Positions 57,154 to 64,000 of a stretch of DNA of 64,000 nucleotides are shown here, one piece after another. The translations under genes were made by a program, and so were the position numbers. The DNA is from Brevundimonas mediterranea (GTDB lineage Bacteria > Pseudomonadota > Alphaproteobacteria > Caulobacterales > Caulobacteraceae): the NCBI RefSeq assembly GCF_014196125.1, contig NZ_JACIDA010000001.1, positions 682,001 through 746,000 of the forward strand, in the 5' to 3' direction. Each line of letters starts with the position of its first letter. The stretch's first letter is position 1. Below the pieces are notes generated by a model, which ran no database searches, had not been told where the DNA came from, and saw only the letters and a list, made by a program, of their open reading frames with translations.

Positions 57154-57621
57154 TCAGATGGGATCGTCTTTCGGCTCGCTGATACTGGAATCGGGATCGG
57201 CGACTCGCGAGGCCGCCACATCGCGCGACAGCTCCCTGACGAAGCGGTCGCCCGTCGCCAGCCGCCGCCCCAGCGCTTCCACGAACCCTTCGAACCGCTC
57301 CGCGCCCTTCGCGCGCGCCGAGGCTTGCGAGCTGTCGGGGAGCGGCGGCGTGATGGTCAGCCAGAAACGGATGAACAGCGAGACGGTCTCGCCAAGAATG
57401 GCGAGATCCTCGTCCAGCCCGTCGATCTGACGGCCGAGCCTGTCCATGCGCCGCGCGAAGACGGCTTCGAGCCGTTCGGACGCGTCGTCCGACAGAAAGG
57501 ACGCCACGGCCGCTTCGATCACGGCGGATTTGGAGACGTTGCGCCGGAGCGCCAGTGCTTCGACCTGCTTCAGAAGGGCCGGCTCGAAATAGACGTTCAT
57601 GCGGGTCTTGGTCTGCATCAT
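57154..57621 (-). CDS. Ribbon-helix-helix CopG-family regulator
   Basis: A 155-residue protein with an N-terminal RHH domain (TRMNVYFEPALLKQVEALALRRNVSKSAVIEAAV) and a helical C-terminal part that may oligomerise. CopG-like proteins sit between traG and trbB in many integrated conjugative elements and probably repress the operon. It follows traG by 9 bases. Start: ATG 57621 (two ATGs in tandem). Confidence 0.87.
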   Translation of the reverse strand: MMQTKTRMNVYFEPALLKQVEALALRRNVSKSAVIEAAVASFLSDDASERLEAVFARRMDRLGRQIDGLDEDLAILGETVSLFIRFWLTITPPLPDSSQASARAKGAERFEGFVEALGRRLATGDRFVRELSRDVAASRVADPDSSISEPKDDPI

Positions 57622-57630
57622 GCCCGCCCC

Positions 57631-59628
57631 CTAAAGCTCGATGCCGTCGGTCGGGTCCATCGTCGCCGAACGCGCGACAGACCGAAGATTCTGGCGCAAT
57701 GCCCTCGCCTTGGCGGCGTCGATATCGGGCTCGTCGTCGAGCACGTCGAACTCGCGATCGGGTACGCGCTGTTCGGGTACGATCTCCTCATGCTCGGGCA
57801 GTTCCGGCTCGCGGCGGATGCCGGCATTGGCGGGATCGCCGTCGACAGGATCGCCATTTGCCGCCTGTCGCGCAGCAGCGGCGGCGGTCAGAACCGGAAG
57901 ATCACGCCAATCATCTGTTGTTGTTTTCGGCGTCTTCCGATCCTGCGCGGTAAGTTGCGGCGGCGGCAGGATGCGCTCCATCAGCCGCCGATCTTCATAG
58001 TAGCGGGCTTTCTTCGCGCGGATCGGGTGGATGCCCGATACCAGCAGCAACTCGTCGGCAGGCGGAAGCTGCATCACCTCGCCCGGTGTCAGCAGCGGCC
58101 GCGCCGTCTCCTGCCGCGACACCATCAGATGGCCGAGCCAGGGTGACAGGCGATGGCCGGCATAGTTGGTGGAATCGCGCAGTTCCGTCGCGGTGCCGAG
58201 CGTGTCCGAGACGCGCTTGGCGGTGCGCTCGTCGTTGGTGGCGAAGGCGACGCGGACATGGCAGTTGTCGAGCACGGAATTGTTGGCGCCGTAGGCTTTC
58301 TCGATCTGGTTGAGGCTCTGCGCGATCAGGAAGCTCTTGATCCTGTAGCCCGCCATGAAGGCAAGCGCGCTCTCGAAGAAATCGAGTCGGCCAAGCGCTG
58401 GGAATTCGTCGAGCATTAGGAGCAGGCGATGGCGTCGGCCCTTGGCGTTCAGTTCCTCGGTCAGCCGTCGCCCGACCTGGTTGAGGATCAGCCGGATCAG
58501 CGGCTTGGTGCGATTGATGTCGGACGGTGGCACGACGAGGTAGAGGCTGACAGGATTCCGCTCCGTGACGAGATCGGCGATGCGCCAGTCGCAGCGGTCC
58601 GTCACCTTCGCCACCACGGGATCGCGGTAGAGTCCGAGGAAGGACATGGCGGTCGACAGCACGCCGGAGCGCTCATTGTCGGATTTGTTGAGCAGCTCGC
58701 GTGCGGCGGAAGCGACGACGGGGTGAACACCCGCTTCGCCGAGATGAGCCGTGGTCATCATGGCGCGCAAGGTCGCTTCCACCGGGCGCTTGGGATCGGA
58801 CAGGAAATTGGCGACACCGGCCAGCGTCTTGTCCAGCTCGGCATAGAGAACGTGGAGGATGGCACCGACCAGCAGCGAATGGCTGGTCTTCTCCCAATGG
58901 TTCCGGCGGTCGAGCGCGCCTTCGGGATCGACGAGGATGTCGGCGATGTTCTGGACGTCGCGTACCTCCTTGTCGCCGCGGCGGACCTCCAGCAGTGGAT
59001 TATAGGGAGCGGACAGCGGATCGGTCGGATCGAATTTGAGGACGCGGCCGAATCGGGCGCGAAACCCCGCCGTCAGTCCCCAATTCTCGCCCTTGATGTC
59101 ATGGACGATGGCGCTTCCCGGCCAGGTCAGCAGCGTCGGCACGACGAGACCGACGCCCTTGCCGCTCCGTGTCGGAGCGAAGCACAGCACATGCTCGGGG
59201 CCATCGTGGCGCAGATAGTCCGCTTCATGGCGGCCGAGCACGACGCCGTCCGGACCGAGCAGCCCGGCGGCGCGAATTTCCTCATCGCTCGCCCAGCGGG
59301 CCGAACCGTAGGTCGCGACGTTCCTGGCTTCCCGCGCCCGGATGATCGACATGACGATTGCGACCACGATCGCGATGAAGCCGCCCGACGCGGCGATGAA
59401 AGCGCCTTCGATGAAGACCGACGGCGCATAGGCGTCATAGGCATACCACCACCAGAAGAAGGCTGGCGGATAGTAGAACGGTGCGCCTGCCATCTCGAAC
59501 CACGGCGTCCCGAGCTGGGGCTGAAAGCCGAGCCGCCAGGCCGTCCATTGGGTCGCGCTCCATGTCGTCATCAGCACGATGATGAAGATGGCAGTGATCT
59601 GACCCCAGAGGACGCGGGTTCCCGACAT
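57631..59628 (-). CDS. traG: Conjugal transfer coupling protein TraG (VirD4-like)
   Basis: A 665-residue type IV coupling protein that brings the relaxase-DNA complex to the secretion channel. Two N-terminal transmembrane regions (about 8-27 and 73-96), Walker A APTRSGKGVGLVVP, Walker B LLLMLDEFPALGRLDF, then FLIAQSLNQIEKAYG. A charged C-terminal tail (about 570-665) is variable. Full length. It is divergent from the XRE regulator genes; a DUF2285 gene lies upstream in the same direction. Confidence 0.94.
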   Translation of the reverse strand: MSGTRVLWGQITAIFIIVLMTTWSATQWTAWRLGFQPQLGTPWFEMAGAPFYYPPAFFWWWYAYDAYAPSVFIEGAFIAASGGFIAIVVAIVMSIIRAREARNVATYGSARWASDEEIRAAGLLGPDGVVLGRHEADYLRHDGPEHVLCFAPTRSGKGVGLVVPTLLTWPGSAIVHDIKGENWGLTAGFRARFGRVLKFDPTDPLSAPYNPLLEVRRGDKEVRDVQNIADILVDPEGALDRRNHWEKTSHSLLVGAILHVLYAELDKTLAGVANFLSDPKRPVEATLRAMMTTAHLGEAGVHPVVASAARELLNKSDNERSGVLSTAMSFLGLYRDPVVAKVTDRCDWRIADLVTERNPVSLYLVVPPSDINRTKPLIRLILNQVGRRLTEELNAKGRRHRLLLMLDEFPALGRLDFFESALAFMAGYRIKSFLIAQSLNQIEKAYGANNSVLDNCHVRVAFATNDERTAKRVSDTLGTATELRDSTNYAGHRLSPWLGHLMVSRQETARPLLTPGEVMQLPPADELLLVSGIHPIRAKKARYYEDRRLMERILPPPQLTAQDRKTPKTTTDDWRDLPVLTAAAAARQAANGDPVDGDPANAGIRREPELPEHEEIVPEQRVPDREFDVLDDEPDIDAAKARALRQNLRSVARSATMDPTDGIEL

Positions 59629-59758
59629 GAAGGCTCCAATCGGCAGTAAGTGCGGAGCCGATCAGAGAATAAGCCCTCTAGCGAAAGGCAACCGAAAACC
59701 AGCGTGATCGTGCTGCCGGATACCATGGCGCGCAAATCGGTGGGATCAGACAGGCCGG

Positions 59759-60058
59759 TCAGGATCGGGGACGGCGGACTTCCTCGACGGATTGTTCAAG
59801 CAGACGACGATAGCCGTGCTTCGTCATCCATTGCGCCCGTGCGAGATGGCTTTCCCAGCAGCGCCGTGTCCGCGCTTCTTCAATGCCGGGATCGCGATGC
59901 AGGACGATGCGGGCCGCCTCGGTCCAGTCCGCGCCGTCGGCCTCGGCATCCAGTAGCCGCATGTAGGTTATGAAATGCGCTTCGTCGTAGAGGGTGATGT
60001 CGGGTCCGGTCGGGGCGTCGTCATCGACGTCGGGATCAAGCTCTGGCTTTACGCGCAT
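59759..60058 (-). CDS. DUF2285-type DNA-binding protein
   Basis: A 99-residue protein matching the DUF2285 family by eye: LYDEAHFITYMRLLDAEADGADWTEAARIVLHRDP and SHLARAQWMTKHGYRRLL. DUF2285 proteins accompany conjugative elements and are thought to bind DNA. The ATG at 60058 has AAGGAGG 8 bases upstream, which fixes the start; longer open frames start inside the promoter region. It reads toward traG, with a 130-base gap. Confidence 0.82.
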   Translation of the reverse strand: MRVKPELDPDVDDDAPTGPDITLYDEAHFITYMRLLDAEADGADWTEAARIVLHRDPGIEEARTRRCWESHLARAQWMTKHGYRRLLEQSVEEVRRPRS

Positions 60059-60105
60059 GAAACGCCCTCCTTCCTGGGCCAGCGTCAATACCAATCCTGA
60101 AATGG

Positions 60106-60128
60106 GATAATCCTAACTCGGGATTATC
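60106..60128. promoter_or_regulatory. Palindromic operator between DUF2285 and XRE1
   Basis: GATAATCC, a 7-base spacer and GGATTATC form a perfect 8-bp inverted repeat. It lies 47 bases upstream of the DUF2285 start and 37 bases upstream of the XRE1 start, in the shared divergent promoter region. Confidence 0.6.
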
Positions 60129-60165
60129 GGAATCGCTCCACTTTTTCAATGGAGCGCCGTTCCGA

Positions 60166-60444
60166 ATGCCGAAGTCCTTGCGTACGCCACGACAGCGGCT
60201 TCTCCAGTCCCTGCTCGTCGAAGCCCGCAAGGACAGGGGTATGACGCAGGCCGATGTTGCTGCCGCTCTTGGCAAGCCGCAATCTTTCGTCGCCAAATAT
60301 GAGAACGGGGAAAGACGGATCGATGTCGTTGAGTTCGTCGACATTACCATCGCACTCCAGGTCGCAGCCGCGGATATATTGGCGCGCTTGGCCCAGGGAA
60401 CGACCGTCACCACGAATCGGGTGACGGGCACCGTCGAAGAATGA
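60166..60444 (+). CDS. XRE-family repressor 1
   Basis: A 92-residue helix-turn-helix protein: QSLLVEARKDRGMTQADVAAALGKPQSFVAKYENGERRIDVVEFVDI is a classic Cro/C1 fold (about residues 13-60), with a short C-terminal helical part. It is divergent from DUF2285-traG and probably represses that operon through the operator at 60106-60128. The ATG at 60166 has GGAG about 10 bases upstream. Confidence 0.88.
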   Translation: MPKSLRTPRQRLLQSLLVEARKDRGMTQADVAAALGKPQSFVAKYENGERRIDVVEFVDITIALQVAAADILARLAQGTTVTTNRVTGTVEE

Positions 60445-60566
60445 CGCTGGTTGCTTGATGGCGCTATCCATTCTGGATCAACCACGCCGTTCGTTGTGGT
60501 ATTCAGCTTCGGGGCGACCGGAAAGCCGCCCTTCATCACCCTGAATACCACCGATCGGCACGAATG

Positions 60567-60595
60567 GGAACGATCGTTCCTGGAACCATCGTTCC
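60567..60595. promoter_or_regulatory. Tandem operator candidates upstream of XRE2
   Basis: GGAACGATCGTTCC (60567-60580) is a perfect 14-bp palindrome and GGAACCATCGTTCC (60582-60595) is a near-identical second copy 15 bases on. They end 21 bases before the XRE2 start. A TTGGTTCC half-site follows. The arrangement suggests cooperative binding and autoregulation by XRE2. Confidence 0.65.
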
Positions 60596-60616
60596 TACCT
60601 TGGTTCCCCTTCCGCC

Positions 60617-60838
60617 ATGGATCTCAAAGAGGTCATGGCGAAGAATCTGCGTCGGACACGCCACGATCAAAAGCTGACGCAAGAGGAGCTGGCCGCGCGC
60701 GCGGGCCTGAGTGCGCGTTACGTCGGTGCAATCGAGCGTGGCGATGTCTCGGCGAGCGTCACCGTGCTCGGGCAGATCGCCGATGCGTTGGGAATCGAGC
60801 CGACCGAGCTGCTGCGGCGATCAGGCCGAAAGGCGTGA
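60617..60838 (+). CDS. XRE-family repressor 2
   Basis: A 73-residue minimal HTH protein: NLRRTRHDQKLTQEELAARAGLSARYVGAIERGDVSASVTVLGQIADALGIEPTELL. It consists of little more than the Cro/C1 domain. Tandem palindromes lie directly upstream. Its 3' end overlaps the 3' end of the convergent LysR gene by 18 bases. The ribosome site is weak. Confidence 0.87.
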   Translation: MDLKEVMAKNLRRTRHDQKLTQEELAARAGLSARYVGAIERGDVSASVTVLGQIADALGIEPTELLRRSGRKA

Positions 60839-61795
60839 TCGGCTCGCCTGACTGGCAAGGGCCAAAAGATCGCGAAGCGCCCGGCTGCGATTGTGGGGCG
60901 ACCAGACGGCGCTGAAGCTCACCGGCTCCGGCTCGTCGATAATCGGGCGGAAGGCGACGCCAGGAATAGGCGCCATAGCCGTCGCCTCGGTGGTCAGCAT
61001 CACGCCATAGCCCTGGGCGACCATATGCAACAGGGTGTCCCGACCAACATCCCAGCGGCATATCTGAGGATTGCAGCCGAGATCAGACAATCGACGCGCC
61101 ACATGGTCGTGCGCCTGCGGCCCAGCGCCGCCGTATCGGACAAGGAACGTCTCCTTGGTGAGGTCGGCCCATGTCACGCGGTCAAGATGAGCAACTGCAT
61201 GCCCGGCCGCAACTGCGACGACCAGGACTTCGGTCCACAGAAGCCGGGAATGGCAGTCCTCCGCCGCCGCCTTTCCGGCGACGAAGGCGACGTCGAGCCG
61301 CCCTTCCCGGACCTGGCGGACGGCCTCGCAGGCCCGTCCTTCGGCGATCTCGATATCCACGCCCGGCCGGTGCTCCCGGTGGCGGGCGATAAGATCGGCG
61401 AGGAAGCCGGCGGCGAGCGGTGAATGCAAGCCAATCCTTATACGCCCTTCCTCGCCGCTTGCGATCATGCCAGCGGTCTTCACGGCATGGTCGAGATGGT
61501 CGATGCCCGTGGCGACCTGTTCGACGAAATGGCGGCCGGCTTCGGTCAGCCGGACGCCACGGGGATGGCGCTCGAACAACAGGATGCCGAGATCCTGTTC
61601 CAGCAGCTTGATGCGCTGACTTACGCTCGACTGGCTGGCGCCGAGCGCGGCCGCCGCATGGCGGAAGTTCAAATGCTCGGCCACCGCCAATGCCTGGATA
61701 AGCGATGCCAACGGAATCCTGGAGCCCAAAGGTGTAAAGCCACGACCGCCAGCCTTGTCTTCACCCTCCTGCGTGGATCGAAGCTGGCGGCGCAT
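60821..61795 (-). CDS. LysR-family transcriptional regulator
   Basis: A 324-residue LysR-type regulator: winged HTH (about 28-85: ALAVAEHLNFRHAAAALGASQSSVSQRIKLLEQDLGILLFERHPRGVRLTEAG) and a C-terminal type 2 periplasmic-binding-like effector domain. The conserved core begins about 25 residues in, so the true start may lie a little downstream. It is in the same direction as the CoA ligase and OmpW genes upstream, and is the likely regulator of that cargo. The inducer is unknown. Confidence 0.88.
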   Translation of the reverse strand: MRRQLRSTQEGEDKAGGRGFTPLGSRIPLASLIQALAVAEHLNFRHAAAALGASQSSVSQRIKLLEQDLGILLFERHPRGVRLTEAGRHFVEQVATGIDHLDHAVKTAGMIASGEEGRIRIGLHSPLAAGFLADLIARHREHRPGVDIEIAEGRACEAVRQVREGRLDVAFVAGKAAAEDCHSRLLWTEVLVVAVAAGHAVAHLDRVTWADLTKETFLVRYGGAGPQAHDHVARRLSDLGCNPQICRWDVGRDTLLHMVAQGYGVMLTTEATAMAPIPGVAFRPIIDEPEPVSFSAVWSPHNRSRALRDLLALASQASRSRLSA

Positions 61796-61964
61796 GGTTA
61801 GCCGCCCCCGACAATTTGCATTTCGCCGGTTCCGGCCTTTCGTGTTCGTTCCACAACAGTAAGTATCAATTCTGCTGCCTGTTCAGACCAGAGATGCCGA
61901 TCATTCAAACTCCTGTTTATAAGTGTTTAAGGGGCGATGATACCCATGCGCCGCACGGTGTGGC

Positions 61965-63602
61965 TCAACGCGCCGCTGAGGGCAGCCTATGTCCGCGAAA
62001 ATCTTCCCGCACCTTCGTCTTGAGCAGCTTGCCGGTTGCCGTGTGCGGCAAACTGTCGATGAAGACGACATCGTCGGGGATCCACCATTTGACAACCTTG
62101 CCGTCAAAGAATTTCAGCAACTCCTCGCGCGTCACTGTCGAGTCGCGCTTTCGCACGACGACCAGCAGCGGTCGCTCGTTCCATTCGGGATGGGCGACGC
62201 CAATGACCGCCGCTTCTTCGACAGCAGGGTGGCCCATCGCGACATTCTCCAGGTCGATCGAACTGATCCACTCGCCGCCTGATTTGATCACGTCCTTGGA
62301 GCGGTCAGTGATCGTCATATAGCCATGCGGATTGAGCGTGCAGACGTCCCCGGTGTGAAACCAGCCATCGCTGGTGAACGCCGAGGGGCCCTCGCCTCTA
62401 AAGTAGGACTTTGCGATCCAGGGACCACGGACCAGCAAGTTCCCGAACGCCACGCCGTCCTTGGACAATTCGCGGCCGCCGTCATCGACGATCTTCAGGT
62501 CGACGCCGAAGATCGGCCGGCCCTGCTTGGCAATCAGATCGTATTGCTGCTCCGCCGGCAGGTCCTTCTCGCCGCGACGCATGGAGGTGATCGTACCGAG
62601 CGGGCTCATCTCCGTCATGCCCCAGCCCTGCAGGACGCGCACCCCATGCTCCTTGTCAAAGCGCTCGACCATGGCGCGCGGCGGCGCCGAGCCGCCGATC
62701 AGCGTGCGCTGCAGTTTTTCCAACCGCTCGCCGTTGGCTTCGCAATAGCGCAACAGTTCGAGCCAAACCGTGGGCACGCCGGCGGCGATGGTGACGTCTT
62801 CGCTGTCGAACAGCTCGTACAGACTGGCGCCGTCCATTTTGAAGCCTGGGAACACAAGCTTGGCGCCGACCATTGGAGCCGCGTAAGGGATGCCCCACGC
62901 ATTGGCGTGGAACATCGGCACGACCGGGAGGATCGCGTCGTCGGCCGTAAAGCCCATCGCATTGGCGCCGTTGATGGCGTAGGCATGCAGGATCGTCGAG
63001 CGGTGGCTGTAAAGCACGCCCTTCGGGTTACCGGTGGTGCCGGAGGTGTAACAGAGCGACGCGGCGGTGTTCTCATCGAGATCCGGCCAGTCGAAAACGT
63101 CGCCCTGGGCGGCGATGAGATCCTCGTAGCACAACAGGTTGGGCAGGCTGCTCTCGCCCGGCATATGCGCGCGGTCGGTCATCACGATGACGCCTTGCAC
63201 GCCGGCGAGGTTGTCCTTGAGCCCTTCAAGGATGGCGAGCACGTTCAGGTCGGCGAAAATGAACCGATCGTCGGCATGGTTGACGATATAGGCGATCTGC
63301 TCGGGGAACAGGCGCGGGTTGAGGGTATGGCAGACGGCGCCGGACCCAGATACCGCGAAGTATATCTCGAAATGCCGATAGCCATTCCACGCCAGTGTGC
63401 CAACACGGTCGCCCGGCACGACGTCCAGCGCCTTGAGCGCATTGGCAAGCTGGCGCGAGCGCCTGGCGGCGTCGGCATAGGTGTACCGGTGAATCGGGCC
63501 TTCGACTGACCGCGACACGATCTCGTTGTCGCCGTGATACTCAGCCGCATGCTCGATGAGCTGTGAGATCAGCAGCGGGCGGTCCATCATCAGACCCAAC
63601 AT
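61965..63602 (-). CDS. Fatty-acid-type acyl-CoA ligase
   Basis: A 545-residue ANL-superfamily ligase. The ATP motif is CYTSGTTGNPKGVLYSH; VLQGWGMTEMSPLG, DGWFHTGDVCTL and SGGEWISSIDLEN follow, with the catalytic Lys in HTATGKLLKTKV. It resembles medium/long-chain fatty acid or methylmercaptopropionate (DmdB) CoA ligases; the substrate cannot be decided. The ATG at 63602 has AAGGAGGAG directly upstream. Next to it lies an OmpW-family porin, so uptake and activation of hydrophobic acids is likely. Confidence 0.9.
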   Translation of the reverse strand: MLGLMMDRPLLISQLIEHAAEYHGDNEIVSRSVEGPIHRYTYADAARRSRQLANALKALDVVPGDRVGTLAWNGYRHFEIYFAVSGSGAVCHTLNPRLFPEQIAYIVNHADDRFIFADLNVLAILEGLKDNLAGVQGVIVMTDRAHMPGESSLPNLLCYEDLIAAQGDVFDWPDLDENTAASLCYTSGTTGNPKGVLYSHRSTILHAYAINGANAMGFTADDAILPVVPMFHANAWGIPYAAPMVGAKLVFPGFKMDGASLYELFDSEDVTIAAGVPTVWLELLRYCEANGERLEKLQRTLIGGSAPPRAMVERFDKEHGVRVLQGWGMTEMSPLGTITSMRRGEKDLPAEQQYDLIAKQGRPIFGVDLKIVDDGGRELSKDGVAFGNLLVRGPWIAKSYFRGEGPSAFTSDGWFHTGDVCTLNPHGYMTITDRSKDVIKSGGEWISSIDLENVAMGHPAVEEAAVIGVAHPEWNERPLLVVVRKRDSTVTREELLKFFDGKVVKWWIPDDVVFIDSLPHTATGKLLKTKVREDFRGHRLPSAAR

Positions 63603-63796
63603 TTGGGCTCCTCCTTGCGAAAACTGTAATTTAGGCGCAACAAGTCGTTCGCATGCGCCCGCCCTGCGAGCCTCCCCCCCATCAACCTCCCCCCGTGACA
63701 TGGGGGATCGCCACGCGGGTGAGCGCCCAAAATCGTGGGTTCACGCCAAGTTGAAACACTTCCAAGCCCACCCAGCATGGGACGCGAAAGGGCCAC

Positions 63797-64000
63797 TCAG
63801 AACCGGTAGGTCAATCCGACATTCGCCAGGATTGGGTCGATATCCAGGGTTGCCCGGACCGGCGCTCCGCCCAGCGAACCGGAGGCGTGCGTGGAAAAGG
63901 GGACGTACCGGACGTCAGCGTTCAACATCCAGGCTGCGTCGAGCTCGTAGCGAACGCCCAGTTGGGCCGCGGGGGCCCAACTGTCATCGATGCTGAAGTT
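63797..64000 (-). CDS. OmpW-family outer membrane protein (5' part cut off)
   Basis: The last 67 residues of an outer membrane beta-barrel: PAAQLGVRYELDAAWMLNADVRYVPF, then VRATLDIDPILANVGLTYRF and a stop. The terminal Phe with alternating hydrophobic residues and the phrase DIDPILANVGLTYRF are characteristic of OmpW/AlkL, small barrels that take up hydrophobic compounds. The gene continues past the window edge. A C/G-rich hairpin (63689-63706) lies downstream and might terminate it. Confidence 0.85.
   Translation of the reverse strand, partial: NFSIDDSWAPAAQLGVRYELDAAWMLNADVRYVPFSTHASGSLGGAPVRATLDIDPILANVGLTYRF

Noticed and set aside
63689..63706. C/G-rich hairpin as a terminator of OmpW
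   Set aside because: The stem is short with a G-T pair and no T-run follows on either strand, so it is mentioned only as a possibility.

Overview
This 64 kb window looks like a chromosome segment of a GC-rich alphaproteobacterium of the Caulobacterales, most likely Brevundimonas or a close relative. The reasons are the GC-rich codon use, the cell-cycle regulator PopA beside mfd-sdhE-recG, dusB-ntrY-ntrX next to dat-hfq-hflX, and the fused ispDF. The genus is an inference from gene content, not from a search.

Positions 1 to about 37,500 are dense core chromosome. On the minus strand come pdhA-pdhB (pdhB is cut by the window edge), an FtsB-like divisome gene, enolase, rpmF, and an overlapping run lipA-ratA-FAD oxidoreductase-maa-GNAT. 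Then follow a stand-alone acyl-ACP synthetase, a ygiD-type dioxygenase, wrbA, a secreted M15 peptidase, an MFS carrier with mazG and a HAD phosphatase, a Na+/H+ antiporter, hflX-hfq, dat, ntrX-ntrY, dusB, ispDF, a membrane spermidine-synthase-like protein, pncC-tusA, a YihY-family membrane protein, popA, mfd-sdhE and recG. Genes commonly overlap by 1-4 bases (ATGA, GTGA or TGATG junctions), and convergent pairs are separated by 1-5 bases or overlap by 4.

Positions 37,536-40,063 form a small accessory pocket with base composition unlike its surroundings. It has nested palindromic repeats, several copies of a TGTCCGC...GCGGACA repeat family, two orphan small ORFs, a TIGR02391-family gene and a 47-bp imperfect duplication of the end of the next gene. 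Core synteny then resumes with an MBL-fold hydrolase, tatD, holB, tmk and rlpA, ending at tRNA-Ser(UGA).

From the tRNA-Ser (44,229-44,318) to the right edge lies an integrated conjugative element. A large serine recombinase is transcribed toward the tRNA, and its last 33 codons are read antisense through it. Upstream of the recombinase, and translationally coupled to it, are an HTH protein and a TumE-like (DUF6516) protein. Next comes a Trb-type mating-pair (MPF-T) operon, which in transcription order reads traG-copG-trbB-C-D-E-J-K-L-F-G-I-DUF2274-small ORF. A regulatory knot of DUF2285 and two XRE repressors with palindromic operator candidates follows, then cargo: a LysR regulator, a fatty-acid-type CoA ligase and an OmpW-family porin that is cut by the window edge. 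No relaxase, replication or partition gene and no second attachment site is visible, so the element must continue beyond base 64,000.
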